Below are positions 1-11,713 of a stretch of 64,000 bases of DNA, one piece after another. The notes below the pieces were generated by a model. It searched no databases. It had not been told where the DNA came from and saw nothing but the letters and a program-made list of their open reading frames with translations. Origin of the DNA: Liopterus haemorrhoidalis (Eukaryota > Arthropoda > Insecta > Coleoptera > Dytiscidae); NCBI GenBank assembly GCA_963971575.1, contig OZ020616.1, forward strand, positions 11,703,934 to 11,767,933, written 5' to 3'. Both the position numbers and the translations under genes were made by a program. Every line of letters starts with the position of its first letter. The first letter of the stretch is position 1.

Positions 1-887
1 TTTAAATAGGTTGGAAAACTATCTTAAAGTCAACAAATTAAATGTAAATATTTCCAAATGCTCAACAATTTCTTTCACAAGAAACAGGACCTCTATCAAT
101 TACAGTTATTACCTCAACGATGAAAACATTTCTTCCGTTTCATTCATAAAGGATTTAGGTGTTACTTTCGATCAGAAGTTAATATTTGATACGCATATGG
201 ATCTAATTATCAAAAAGTCATATAGGATGCTGGGTTTCATATATCGAATAAGTAAAGATTTCAAATGCCATAAAACTCTTCTTTCTCTGTATTACTCATT
301 AGTTAGAAGTCAGTTAGAATTTTGCACTATATGTTGGTCTCCTCAATATTTTGTTTATATAAAAAGGTTAGAAAATGTACAAAATAGATTTATTAAAAAT
401 ATTAATTACAGATTTCCAAACTGTAAATTGACATTGCTGTCTCTAGAAAATAGACGAACTATTATGGATATTAACTTTATTTACAAAATATTAAATAACA
501 AAATTGATTGTTCGGACCTTCTAGAAAAGTTATTTTTTCGAATACCTTCTTACAACACAAGAGGTAATGATATATTCTCCCTGTCTATTAAAAATACTAA
601 TTCTGCTATTAATTCACCCCTGCACCGTACTACATACAAATTAAATAATTTAGTAGCTGACGTTGATTTTCCGGACATATTTGCTAATAATTTTAATGTT
701 ATTAAAAAATATATTATCAATAATTTACCACAAAATGTATAGTATGTTATATTATATCTTATGTATTAATGTAATTCAGCTTTAATTTCTAAAAACATGT
801 GAACTTGTTGTTTATTTAATTTGTAACATATGATATGTAGTGCCACTATGTTATTGGGCCTGTGCCTGTTGGGTGGCCAAAAGTTAA

Positions 888-958
<71 letters not shown>

Positions 959-964
959 ATATAA
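1..964 (+). mobile_element. Jockey-type non-LTR retrotransposon, 3' part (cut by the window edge)
   Basis: An open frame enters from the window edge (frame of base 2) and runs to a stop at 740-742. It shows the C-terminal part of a reverse transcriptase: LKVNKLNVNISKCSTISFTR, then IKDLGVTFDQKLIFDTHMD and later LYYSLVRSQLEFCTICWSP, the thumb region typical of Jockey/CR1-like elements. A 140-bp AT-rich 3' UTR and a simple AAAT-repeat tail follow. No stop or frameshift is visible in about 246 codons, so the copy is young. The catalytic core and ORF1 would lie upstream of the window. Confidence 0.85.
885..964. repeat. (TAAA)n tail of the non-LTR element
   Basis: About 80 bp of nearly perfect TAAA tetranucleotide directly after the element's 3' UTR. 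Some non-LTR clades end in such microsatellites instead of poly(A). Confidence 0.9.
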
Positions 965-1012
965 AAAGTACTCATTTAAAAGGAGTACTATTACTCACTA
1001 AGATTTGCAGTG
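961..1012 (+). mobile_element. Right-terminal fragment of the CACTGCAAATCT TIR element
   Basis: Bases 961-1012 are nearly identical to 7927-7978, the right end of the TIR element at 6654-7978, and end in the same AGATTTGCAGTG followed by TA. The non-LTR tail abuts this fragment, so the retrotransposon inserted into a second copy of that DNA element. Confidence 0.75.
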
Positions 1013-1675
1013 TATTTAAGAGACCATTATTCTGTCGTGTGTGAAATGTCATCATGCTGAAAAAATTAGTAATCATAATGTTTGTTCCGCCACTGTATAT
1101 TGTCCCCTGTCCCCTGTCCCCCCAGATGCCAATCAATAATACGCAATGTTGCATCAGGTAGTTTTTAATCAGAGGAAAATAATGGAATTCTAGTTCATTT
1201 GGCGAGGAGCTCGGTTGGGGGAGCTGATATTTTTTATTTGTGCATTTCTGCTCTCTCATTGTGTCTATGAAATCTAAATTAGTGTGATTTGATAGACGGT
1301 GCAAAAATTAGATTTATGATGGGATATGATTCTATTTTTGGCTCGGAGGTAATAGAGTTATACGCTATGCTGTCATTGACACTGGCATTTGGCTTTATTA
1401 TTGGTTTAACATACAGCATCATATTACTACTAATTCAAACACGCATATATTTTTTTGGAAAATAATGTTTTCATTTTTACAACAGGTTTAATTTTGTTTA
1501 CTATATTCGAACGCTTTCCACCCAAATTTGGCACTATAATTTAAAAACCTGTATATTTAGAACTTTGTGTTCAATGATACAGGGCTGTACTGACCCGATA
1601 GAATACCAGGAATTTTCCGGTGGACAGTAACTTAACATGGTTAATATTTGTTCTTTGCAATATTTACTATATTAA
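1013..1675. other. No recognisable feature
   Basis: AT-rich sequence with short chance ORFs on the minus strand; no domain, splice pattern or repeat recognised. Confidence 0.4.
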
Positions 1676-1897
1676 GGCCCGGTCTTTCTACCTTCAGATA
1701 AACCTCTAGGTTTATTAACCTTATCCGACAGATAAGGTTATGCGATATTTTATGTGCTGAATAAATGTCATCCCGTCTTTCTATACAAATTTATCTATCG
1801 GATTGGTATAGACATTTATTTAGCAGATGAAGTTTCAGATAACCTTATCTGCCAGATAGTTACCTAGAGGTTTACCTGAAGGTGGAAAGACCGGGCC
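1676..1897. mobile_element. PIF/Harbinger-like MITE, 222 bp
   Basis: Terminal inverted repeats start GGCCCGGTCTTTCTACCTTC and the right end is its complement with few differences. The 3-bp flanks TAA (1673-1675 and 1898-1900) match on both sides, the target duplication size of PIF/Harbinger elements. Inside are further inverted motifs (CCTTATCNGNCAGATAAGG), so most of the element can fold. It has no coding capacity. Confidence 0.85.
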
Positions 1898-1979
1898 TAA
1901 GTCAATTGTAATAAATAAATTAAATCATTAATTTGCTTTTTTCTTGCTTGGCCCAAACCCATCTTTCTAACTAGAATAT

Positions 1980-2520
1980 TGTCACGTTGGTGGTGGACAC
2001 AACTCCTGGTTTCAACATAACAAATTTATTAAATATGTATATCACATTTACAAAATAATGTTTGAATTGGTCCATGGAGTTGGGGAAGTCTTCGGTCCAC
2101 CCCGTGTTGGCCAGGATCGGCTTGGACCTATCTCCGAGGCGGGGGCTACCCATCCGGGAGTCGAGGAGTCTGGAGAAGTCTTCTCCCACTCACATGGTCA
2201 CTACTTGCTTGGCTTCACTCTCAATACAAGAATCTGGCGTCAGTGTCGTGGTCGTCACCTTCTGGACTAATACGTGCAGCGGAGTTGGCTATGTTCCACT
2301 CACTCCATATTTTATGACTGCCGGTCTTTATGTACCGAAAATTAACCCAGTTCCAATATTCATTCGTCATGACAAATATTTCCTCATTATGAAAATGCGA
2401 TGTCTGCATTTTCGTAATCAGGTCACATACGTCAGACGCTGACGAATAGTTTTTAATCAGACAGCTGACCGTCACAATGTCTAGATGTCGTAATCCTGAC
2501 CTAGGATTACCTATGTGACA
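1980..2520 (-). mobile_element. Solo LTR of an LTR retrotransposon, 541 bp
   Basis: The block begins TGTCAC and ends GTGACA, the TG...CA inverted ends of an LTR, and is flanked by a 4-bp ATAT duplication (1976-1979, 2521-2524). On the minus strand an AATAAA signal lies near the end, suggesting that orientation. No primer-binding site or gag-pol sequence adjoins either end, so it is probably a solo LTR left by recombination. Short ORFs in it are not convincing genes. Confidence 0.7.
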
Positions 2521-2760
2521 ATATTATTTATAAATAAAACAATATATAATAGAATTTTAAACATTGTTGTAGATTACAATCAGCTGATGGTTCGGTAGCA
2601 ATCTTGTGACATCAGTTCTGAAGTATGACAATTGACACTCTGTTTGACAACAGAATTTTTGTCTTTTTAAATTAAATTTACAAATTTTTTAATGATAAAA
2701 CTATATATTTGTAGATAAAATATTGTTTTCGACTCGCATATAGGGCCAGCGCTAGGATTT

Positions 2761-2853
2761 GCGAGGCCATGTGCCAGGACAGGCACATGACCTCGAATGT
2801 GCCAGGACAGGTGCGAGGCCATGTGCCAGGGCAGGCGCGAGGCCATGTGCGAG
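2761..2853. repeat. GC-rich minisatellite, unit about 24-28 bp
   Basis: Three full units and a partial one of GCGAGGCCATGTGCCAGGAC-type sequence in otherwise AT-rich DNA; the second unit is diverged and longer. The frames through it encode low-complexity Ala/His/Gly-rich peptides that I do not regard as proteins. Confidence 0.8.
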
Positions 2854-4967
2854 ATTAACAAGAAAAATGTATATTGACGCGGTGGTCAAAAAGGGCTGGT
2901 TCAATATTGATGGACCACGCAAAATCACGGAATGGACGAGATACATCAGTCAAAATGTAATTTTCCTTACCTGGTGCTATCCGCTACCACGCTATGTTTA
3001 CATATTAGATACTCCTATAATGTTTCACATGTATATATTTTAATAAGGGATGCATTTAGTGAATATTACACTATTTTTTTTTTCTGTTGCATCTATCAAT
3101 AACAACTTTCGACTGTGTGATTTTTTCTCGTATTTGGAGAATCACAGCGCTTCACAGCTGATGCAAAGCACCTCACCCGTTTTCTTCTTTCTAATTTCAG
3201 CGCGCTCGAAAACTATATATACAATTTAGATGGGAATTTGGTGTAGGCGAGTACGCGCGGTTCAAAAAGTTCGCACCATGCGCGAAGCCTGTTGGGCCGC
3301 GAGTTCATGTGCCACTGCACATGCTGCATATGCCTAGCACCGTCCATGCTCGCATAGAATGGCTATATTTCACTCGGATGATTACTACAAAGACAGATAT
3401 CTTGTTATTAAATAGTTTCTCAGTTCAGCTGTGGTGATATAGCACAGAACTTCAGTTTATTTCATCAAATTGTTTAAAGAAAGAAACACATGAAGATGAT
3501 CCGATTCACAGAAATTTTCTAAAATCTTTAATTAAAGTTTATAAACTCATCGTCTGCTTATCGTTATGAATTTTAGGATTATATTTATTTCTCAGTGCTC
3601 ATGTATGATCAAACATTATCCCTTATAATCACTCATTAAATGGCAAAAGTGTATAGACAATATGGGTGCATACTTTGATAAATAAAATAATTCCTTATAT
3701 TTGTAAGTTATCAACCAACTATTTTTCTACAAATTTCATTGACGACCTAATGCGCGTATGCAGCGTATTTTTTTATCAAAGGTCGTATATTAAATACATG
3801 GAAAGACTTGATACTTGTGTGAGAAAAGAGAAAAGTTACAAAAGTTGAAAGTATGTCACTAAAATTTAGTAAAATTCAGTCGATGCTGCCACCAACTAAA
3901 TTCCCCAACTATTTAACGTTCTTATCTTAATAATAAATGGTTTTAGTTTCAGTATTTTAAACTAAAACCTGATTAGTTCCACAAAATGAAGTGTAGATTT
4001 GCTAGTAAGCGAAACAGAAGGCTCCATAAATAATCCCATTTCCCTTACCCCGCGTTTTCCTCTCTCTGTTCGCAATCCGTGTGCTATCTTGTTCGGTTAA
4101 TTTGGAACAAAAGTATTTCCCACTTCTTTATATTCGCTACGATCGTTATCGTAGACTAAAGCGCATCATTTATCTTGTGGAAGAAGGGAAAAGGGGCGGA
4201 TTCGGAGTCTACATATCCGGGCGAATCAGCACATTAACGGAAAACTAAAGAAGGTGTTCAGATTTCACGGTTAATGCTCAACTTTTTTATTTAGATGTAT
4301 TATTTAGACAGATTAGGACAAAAAGAAATTTTTTGATAAATTACTAATTTACGCACATAATGACTACAGTACTGTTTGAACAGAATCCGAAAATTGGTAA
4401 TGCAATACAGCGTCATCGTCATTATGGGCGCTGCAGTTTTTTTTTCTTTACCTCTTACCTTATTACCCTGAGGGATTGGTCTAAAAATCTGAACTCTAAA
4501 TCTGGAGTCGTAGGAATATTGATTCAATTCTAATGTTAACGTCGTGAAAAACTGTACATAGATTATTTCTAAGCATTATTAGATATCGTCACTCGGTTAA
4601 TATTTCGTTCAACTTCTGTACATTCTTACGAAGGCTTCTAATATCTCTTAATGTTGCTACGTATGAGTCTCACGATATATTGATGCTAGCCTCCAAAGTC
4701 TATTAATTTTGTATTATAATAAAATAGGTAAATATGTATTTATATAAATTTAAGAACATAAGTTAACTATTAATGCTATTTCAGCACCTGAAGAAGTTAA
4801 CTAAGCTGTAGTCGCGTTATCTGGTGTTGTTCTTTATATTTCTTTCCATCGTGTTCTGTTCATTGTGTATTTCCTTGCCTCCTCCCACTTTACACCTCTC
4901 TTCGTTGTTGCTTCCTTTGTTTCTTGGTTCCAAGTTTTTCTCCATCTTTATAGTTTAACTCTTTTTA
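2854..4967. other. Unassigned sequence with a GC-richer patch at 3190-3370
   Basis: No gene, exon or transposon was recognised. A patch around 3190-3370 (GCGCGCTCG, TACGCGCGG, GCATGCTGCATATGC-like motifs) and another around 4040-4220 are less AT-rich than their surroundings and may be unique intronic sequence. Confidence 0.35.
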
Positions 4968-5162
4968 CTATTTTGCCTTATTCTGTGTATGTCCCAGCCA
5001 TCTTAGAGGTCCTTCTTCTCTTATGGTCTCCACTGGCTTTTTGTCAAGTCCTCTGAATATCTCATTATTTATTCTATATAATTTTGTTTTTCCTTCAAAT
5101 TTTCTTATAAATCTCATTTCAGAGCTTCTTATTTTTGACCTGTTCTTCTCTGTGGTGGTCAA
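4968..5162 (-). pseudogene. Non-LTR (RTE-like) reverse transcriptase C-terminal fragment
   Basis: The minus strand reads RSKIRSSEMRFIRKFEGKTK, then LYRINNEIFRGLDKKPVETI and LRWLGHTQ. This is the conserved post-RT region of RTE/BovB-like elements (EM-FLR-...-RIRNE-...-RWLGH). The frame is open for 64 codons only and flanked by low-complexity T-rich sequence; no catalytic core is present. A decayed 5'-truncated insertion. Confidence 0.75.
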
Positions 5163-5254
5163 AAGTCGGTTGTATTTTGATTTGTTTGTCTTTTTTAAAG
5201 ATATCTGGCTTAATGTTCGTTGGTAATTCTTTTTTAGTTAATTAGGAACATTTT

Positions 5255-5575
5255 GAAGCGCAAGCCTGTAGCTGCAAATGTTAAATCGTTTGTACCTGCT
5301 AATTACCTGCTAAGCAAGGGCACGGACGTGAGTTCAATTCCTACTGATGTCAAATAATTTGTGTAAAAAATATTTATACAAGTTACAGGTTCGGTTTAGC
5401 CGTTCGCAACCGGCTATAAAGTGTAGATGTCTCTCTGTGTACGGTAAAAATGGACGTAATACTTGCCATATTACTCCTGAATGTACATAGATTGAAAATT
5501 TGGTCATGAAACCAGGAAACAGGAGCCCTAGGCTCAACTCGTGCTGTCGCGCCCATGATGATGAGGAACATTTTG
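5255..5575 (+). mobile_element. tRNA-derived-like SINE, copy 1 (ends TGATGATGA)
   Basis: Clear similarity to 11714-11975: shared GCAAGCCTGT start, AATCGTTTGTAC, ATCAAATAATTTGTGTAAAA, GCCGTTCGCAACC.GCTATAA and CCAGGAAACA blocks in the same order. A polymerase III B-box-like GAGTTCAATTCC lies near 5332-5343. The 3' end carries ATGATGATGAGG. Two copies of similar length with a B box suggest a SINE; the A box is not convincing. Confidence 0.6.
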
Positions 5576-5639
5576 ATGCTATTCAACAGTAGTTGTTAGA
5601 GAAAAAGAGATTTTGTCTCTTACCTTAAGCTGAGTCCAG

Positions 5640-5800
5640 ATTAGCGTGCCAATCCTGTAATGTACCGCGTAAAAATTTCGGTTTGAGAAATGAGGGCGTC
5701 ATTCATGTATATTACAGATAGAAGCGGACCAAGAATCAAACCCTGTGGAACTTCACATTCCAAGAGCAAGATATCTGACTGATTGTTATTAAGAAAACAA
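5640..5800 (-). pseudogene. Non-LTR reverse transcriptase fragment (palm motif)
   Basis: The minus strand reads ECEVPQGLILGPLLSVIYMN followed by DALISQ, the VPQGxxLGPLLFxxYxND motif of Jockey/CR1-type reverse transcriptases. The fragment is short, with stops on either side. Confidence 0.75.
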
Positions 5801-6653
5801 ATTGTTTTCTGTCAACTACATAAGATTTCATTAATTGCTGACTCGTTAGTATATGTATGCCTAGCTCGCAACACGTCTTTCGTGATCATAACAAAATTCA
5901 CCTACGGATCTTTTAGTAGCATTGACATTGACATTGAATTTGAATTGATCTCATGATTACATCTGCATTATCTGCATTAACTATGTATAAATTTTGTTAA
6001 AGTCTGTCGTATGCACCACTTAGAGTTATAAAATAATATTAAATGTGGCCCATTTTCTTCAGTCCTGGCATTTTTTTCTATATGGAATATTACCCTAAAC
6101 TCTAACGATTAAAAATAAGTTCAGAAGTGTTATCAGTTATATGTAAATTTAACACCATTCCGTTGGATAATAATTCAGTTCATCTTGAACGTCCATGCGG
6201 GGGGTAGATATAACTCCCTCCTCCACGTGTACACACACACACACGGTGGGGCGTCGCGGCGGCCCCTGTTGTATCGGACCGACGCTATTACGCTACACGC
6301 TTCCGGCAATGTTGATATGCAAATGTCTGTTGAGTTTAGATAATTTAACCGTCCGTTTAGGATGAATGTTCGTGTGTGTGTGCCCGAGAGCTACGGATAG
6401 AACCTTCTTTGCCTCAGCCTATCACACCGGATATCTAGAACACTTTATATGTTAAGTTTTTTGTTTAAATTTATAAGTAGATAATGTTTTTTAGGGAAAA
6501 TAAGGAAGGATATCTGTAGATTCAATGATTTTTAAAACCTTGTCACTTGTTTAATATCCTTGCGATATAGGTGATCCACAATATCAGGGGATTTACGTTA
6601 TCAACAAAAACAATGTTGTCAGTTTCTAGTACGTTTACGCGTGAGAGCACCTA
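5801..6653. other. Unassigned; GC-rich patch with CA repeat and octamer at 6180-6430
   Basis: Around 6180-6430 the sequence becomes GC-rich, with a short CA run (6228-6243), CGTCGCGGCGGCCCC and the perfect POU octamer ATGCAAAT (6317-6324). It has no ORF. Possible regulatory DNA of the enclosing intron; this is inference only. Confidence 0.3.
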
Positions 6654-7978
6654 CACTGCAAATCTCAAGTGAGTACTAGTACTCATTTAAAATGCGTACA
6701 TTGCTTGTCCTCGTTTTTACTCACGTACAAGTGAGTACTTTTGTACGCACTTTAAATGAGTACTAGTACTCACTTAAAGTGAGTACTAGTACGCGTTTTA
6801 AATGGGTAGTGGAATGGAAGAGAGGGTAGTAATACGCACGTATAGTGCGTACATAGGTATAAAACTCTTTTCTTGAGTGACGTCACAATAAAGCTTTAAA
6901 ATTCAGGAAAAGTAAAAATGTTGATTGAACATCAGAAAAATAGTTTTTAAATTATTATAATCAATAATTTATACACTGTTTTGCCAATTTTCAATGCAAT
7001 CCTTTTCCAGAATTTATGAAGCTTCATATTTTTCTGTAAATAATAAAATGCGATTATTATTATTTCTTGAATATATTTATTTAAAAAATTTTCAAACCTT
7101 TCAGATATTACAACTAAAATAATCATAATGATTAAGTATAAGTATGAACTTAGTTATCATCTAAAATTAAATAAATTATTCTAAACAATTTCTACGAATA
7201 ATAGAAGATAAAAATTATGATTTTCTCCTTAGTTACATTTTGAAACGTATTATTTTAGTATCTAAAATATAATGTAATTGTCTCGGTAATTATGTCGTAT
7301 AATAGAATCAATGTTAAATCTTTAAACATATCTAGAAGGTACCTGAATTAATCTGAGCGCATTTATTCCTAAAATAATGCAACCATCACATGTGCTATTA
7401 TTATATCGCATTTAAATTAAAACTGCATATTTGTATAACTAACTTTGAGGCTTCCGAACCTTCTTAAACAAAAACTATGCAAAAATAAATTCTGGCTTCA
7501 GCAGCCTCTCAATGCTACATTTCACTTTATTATTATTATTTTTCACTTTTACTTAACTTTAAATTCACTTATTAATCAGCAGTTACTTTGGCACTTTTTT
7601 TTTAAAATTTTTAATTGTCTAATAAACGTTAATATTGTACTATTATTTGGTTGTTTAGTTTTAAAGAGCTTATATGACAGGAAATTTAATATGTTAGGTT
7701 AGGTTAGAAATTCATCGCAAGTATATTGAAAGTACGCATTTAAAATGAGTATTAGTACTCACATATAACGCGTAGTTTCAGTTCCGCTTTAGAAGTGAGT
7801 ACTTGTACTCGTTTTACGTGAGTATTTTGAAGTACTCATTTATAACGAGTACTAGTACTCACTTCAAGTGCGTACACTTATCTCCTTCTTCAAAGTGAGT
7901 ACAAGTACGCACTTTAAATGAGTAATATAAAAAGTACTCATTTAAAAGGAGTACTATTACTCACTAAGATTTGCAGTG
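6654..7978. mobile_element. TIR DNA element, 1.3 kb, ends CACTGCAAATCT, GTACT-rich subterminal repeats
   Basis: The ends CACTGCAAATCTCAAGTGAG and its imperfect complement (CTCACTAAGATTTGCAGTG) face each other and are flanked by TA on both sides (6652-6653, 7979-7980), a Tc1/mariner-like signature. The first and last 200 bp are full of GAGTACTAGTACTCATTT-type palindromic repeats; the middle is AT-rich without a transposase frame. A non-autonomous element of unknown superfamily; a second end is at 961-1012. Confidence 0.7.
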
Positions 7979-8564
7979 TACTTAATATTACTACAATATC
8001 AAGTATGTATTCCAATTTTACACACCTGTATTAATAGTTTGGTTATAAACACAAATTCCAAAACGTCTTTCATGATCATGCTATCTAGGTAGAATAATAT
8101 AGTATACGAATAAAAATCTTAATTTTTTTTATAAGACTTATAATAGTCAAAACTCCTGATAAATAAAATTGTAATTGTTTGTTATATATAATATTAACAA
8201 AATAATACAAATTCGTGCATTTATTCATGAAAATGTTTGAGATTTAGGACAATTTTTTCCACCATGCATGCAGATTCTTGCGAAAATGAAGAAGTAAACC
8301 CAAAGTAGAAGATTTAAATCGGAGAAAATTTAGAATTGTAAGATAGGATTAATCCCTAAAATATATTCAATACCAAAAAGTATGAAGGCGTTATGGCAAG
8401 ATGGAATTCAACTTTTTCTTCCTGTTCTCCTTCAAATTTGCATGTCTGTCCAATATTGGAAGTAATAGTCTCTCTTTTGCTTCCCTCTTGGCTGGTCCTA
8501 AGCTAATCTCAATCACTGTTTACCTGCTACCTCCTTAATATCATTGGGCGATCTTTTAAGCGAT

Positions 8565-9285
8565 CGATCTACGCTTGAGTAGCTTTCAGCTGGTCGATTA
8601 CGGACGTTTGAATGTTTTCGAGTGCCCCGAAATGACGTCCATTGAGGTGATTTTTCAATCTTGGGAAGAGGAAATAGTCACAAGGACTCGAATAAGGAGT
8701 CTGAAGTGCCACAGGATGTTTTTACTGGCTAAAAACTCGTTTATTGAAATAGCTGTGTGATAAGGCGCAATTCATTCCCATTCATTGGTCAAAATCTGAT
8801 GAACGGTAGTGTGAGTCAAATTAAACTCTTCTCAGATCATTCCGACTGTCAACCGACGATCTGAACGCACTAGATCCCGGATTCTGTCGATATTTTCATC
8901 GGTTCTTGAAGATGAAGACCTGCCGCTGCGTGATTCATCTTCAATCAACTCTCTTTTTTCTGAAAATGCCTTAAACCACCTAAAAACCTGGATCCTTGAC
9001 AAAACACTATCTCCGTAGGCCTGCTGAAGTTTTGCAAAAGTTGCACTGTGCCCAAGTCTAAAGCAAAACCTGATAGCAAACCGTTGCTCGAAATGAATGT
9101 CACTCATTTTAAGAACGCACTAAAAGAAAAACTGTTTCACGAAAAAAATCGCTACGGACAATAAATTTACTCAAGCGAGTTCAAACTTGTACTATGGTAT
9201 ATCATATGTTCACCTGCCGCCCCTCCAAGTCCTGCTTCTCAAATGTTGCTAGATCTTGTCTATCCAGTGAACAAATTCGATGTTG
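8565..9285 (-). mobile_element. Internally deleted mariner element (transposase N- and C-terminal parts)
   Basis: The minus strand carries the mariner transposase start MSDIHFEQRFAIRFCFRLGH through the paired HTH (FRWFKAFSE, GRSSSSRTDENIDRIRDLVR) to about 8830. It then jumps to C-terminal sequence (AISINEFLASKNI and ENIQTSVIDQL-like) in 8575-8750, skipping the catalytic core. Upstream DNA (9120-9285) matches the leader of the copy at 50.2-50.3 kb. Both copies are the same family, deleted differently. Inactive; the ends are approximate. Confidence 0.8.
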
Positions 9286-9992
9286 GGAACCTAGAATATA
9301 TTATTTATAACCTTTCAGATGAAACATGTTAACTAAGCATTCGTTCAATATTTGTTGAAATGTAATTTTAATTTTTGCACCCCATTCAATAAAAATTTCA
9401 ATCCGAAATTTTATGTCCGAAATCAAGTTTGAAAAATAAAATGTTTGCCAGTAACAAAACTGAAAACAATCTAACGTCCAGCATATCACATGAACTTGGC
9501 AATTATTCGCAACATCCAACGGCCACAACATTCACAGCGTTAAAATAAAATGGAACTGCCAATAGGTATCGTTGTAGGAAATAAAAACCCGATTGACTAT
9601 ACAATTATCGGATATCAACAATGAATACAGCGACAGTCGGTTAACGATATTTGCCAATGGGGAGAACGGAGATAGAAACAGGAAACAACATCAGAGAGAA
9701 AGGGATGCAAGGATGGGAAGATAATGGAAAAAATGTTTGCAGTACCGCAGAAAACGGCATTGGAGAAAGCTAAAAAGAAACAAGTTTTGATACAACAGGG
9801 TTTTGCACGTTTTTTGTTTTAGTTACCTTTTAGAACTATCCTTTTGCAGCTTTTTAAAATTTAGTAGATATATGCAAAGAAATGTATCGTGTAAATAAAA
9901 TTCATTGAGCTTTTTAGTCAAAGAATTTGTTATAGAATCACAATATTTCGCTAATAAATAATTAGCTTCTTCACATGCTGTAATTATATATA
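9286..9992. other. No recognisable feature
   Basis: AT-rich spacer between two mariner copies. A 76-codon minus-strand ORF at 9301-9531 has no recognisable motif. Confidence 0.35.
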
Positions 9993-10455
9993 CGAGGGAC
10001 ACTCAATAATTAAAGAGACAAATTGATGTAGAAAAAAAAAAAACTGTGTATTTTTACAAAATGCGACTTACTACTTCTCAACATAATCCCCACGAATATT
10101 AATACACTTGTCCCAACGATGAACTAGTTTTTTTTTATACCTGATGCAAAGAAATCTTTATCTTGTTGTTTGAGCCAGTTTCCCACAAAGTCTTTGACTT
10201 CCTCGTTGTCGCTGAACTTTTTTCCACGTAATTCCTCCTTGAGTGGACCAAACAAATGAAAATTAGAGGGAGCCAAATCTGGACTGTAGGAAGGGTGAGG
10301 TAGTATCTCCAGACCCATTTTTTCAATGGTTTCTTGGGTCAGCTTGGTAGTATGAGGGCACTGTTTCGGGACCCACCTTGCACTTGTTTTGCTGTACTTG
10401 AGCTTGCCAATGATAACGTGATGAATTGTGCCAACACTTACTGCAACTTTTTTAC

Positions 10456-10581
10456 TTGCCCGACCTTAATATATAAGGGGCAAGTATTGTAATCGCGAAA
10501 ATTTTCGATGTCGAGATTTTGACGGATGACCACGTTTCATGGTCCAGGGAATCCAAAAAACCTATTTTCGAAGTGCCGTCC

Positions 10582-10613
<32 letters not shown>

Positions 10614-11147
10614 CTGTCTGTGTATATACACGATAACTCAAAAACGGTTTAACTTAAAGAGTTCGTTCTGGTACTAAAAAATTCTCCTATTAAATAGGAA
10701 GAACCCTATTGTTTTTTATGAAAATCGGTTGACTAGAAATGGGAGTTTACTCGTGTCGATTTTAATATTTTTGCGAATATTTAGCAACAGAAAAATATTT
10801 CGAAAAAATTTATTGAACAAAAGTTACTATAAATGCAATAACTAATAACTTTTATTTGAGACGTTTTTTGATAAAACGAAAAATTTCCAAAATTTTTTGT
10901 AAAATTATTTAAAATTTTTCCAAGTCTCAATTTTTTCATACTTATATGTAACGTTTCCATGGTCATGATAATTAATTCGTAACTAGTAAAGCAAGCCTTG
11001 GACAAAAATTTGTATAGAACATAATTTGATGTATTTTTGAAGATTTATCTAAATATAATATTTTTTTTTTTTTTTTAGTTTATTTTTTTTTAAATATTTT
11101 TTTTATGGGAGGGCAAGTCTAGCGGAGGTTTCCTTTCGCCACTGGTT
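10456..11147 (+). repeat. Dispersed repeat family A, copy 1 (inside a mariner)
   Basis: Shares long blocks with 31607-32080 and the complements of 41160-41657 and 61149-61866: a start like CGACC-TTAATATATAAGGG, the segment AGTTTACTCGTGT.GATTTTA, TTAGCAACAGAAAAATAT, ACAAAAGTTRCTATAAA and AACGTTTCCATGGTCATGAT. The microsatellite position holds GT repeats plus TCTG instead of long TCTG. Superfamily unknown; no coding frame. Confidence 0.7.
10584..10620. repeat. (TG)n microsatellite
   Basis: About 30 bp of TG followed by TCTGTCTG, at the position of the TCTG repeat in other family A copies. Confidence 0.9.
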
Positions 11148-11713
11148 GCTATATCTTCAACAGTAATACGTCGGTCTTCATGAATAATGTCGTCAATGCG
11201 GGTTTCAAGCGAAGGAGTTGATACTTCAACTAGCTGGCCAGGACGTCACTGAGGTTCGACTATTTTTGAACGGTTCTACCCACTTACAAAAATTTCCGCG
11301 ATTCATTCAACTTTCACCATACTGTAAAATCATTCGAGAAAAAATTTTAGCCGGTTTTTCACCTTCAAAATGCAAGAACCGGATCACTGAACGGTGTTGC
11401 ACTAATGTGGAAACATCAAGTGGACACGCCATCGTTAAATGCAAATTTGAGCTTATAAACAAATCAATTTTTATCCGTCAGGTGTTCTCAGCTCATCCCA
11501 GTGATGCCAACCTAAAGTCGTGAAAGTACCAAACTCCTCCTACAAATCGTTTTTTTTTTTTTTTTCTACATCAATTTGTCTCTTTAATTATTGAATGTCC
11601 TCGTAATACAATTATACAAAATATACATAAAAAAATAAATTTATTATATTTACCAGATTTAATATATTACTGTATAATTTCATATATACATGTATGAAGT
11701 ATCGCATTGAAGC

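Larger units (their letters stand above)
9993..11603 (-). mobile_element. Mariner element split by a family A repeat
   Basis: Inverted ends CGAGGGACACTCAATAATTA and (complement) CGAGGACATTCAATAATTA continue into AAGAGACAAATTGATGTAG and are flanked by TA duplications. On the minus strand, transposase remnants appear in order: VSTPSLETRIDDIIHEDRRI near 11220-11150, then SVGTIHHVIIGKLKYSKTSA and MGLEILPHPSYSPDLAPSNF at 10460-10270, then KCINIRGDYVEK near 10100. The middle of the gene is missing, and stops and frame shifts break the rest. Family A repeat DNA (10456-11147) sits inside the HTH region. Confidence 0.85.

Noticed and set aside
766..975. Minus-strand frame rich in FIYLFIYL
   Set aside because: It is the complement of the AAAT tail of the LINE, not a membrane protein.
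2058..2475. Overlapping ORFs on both strands in the 1980-2520 block
   Set aside because: They lie within a solo LTR and show no gag, pol or other domain.
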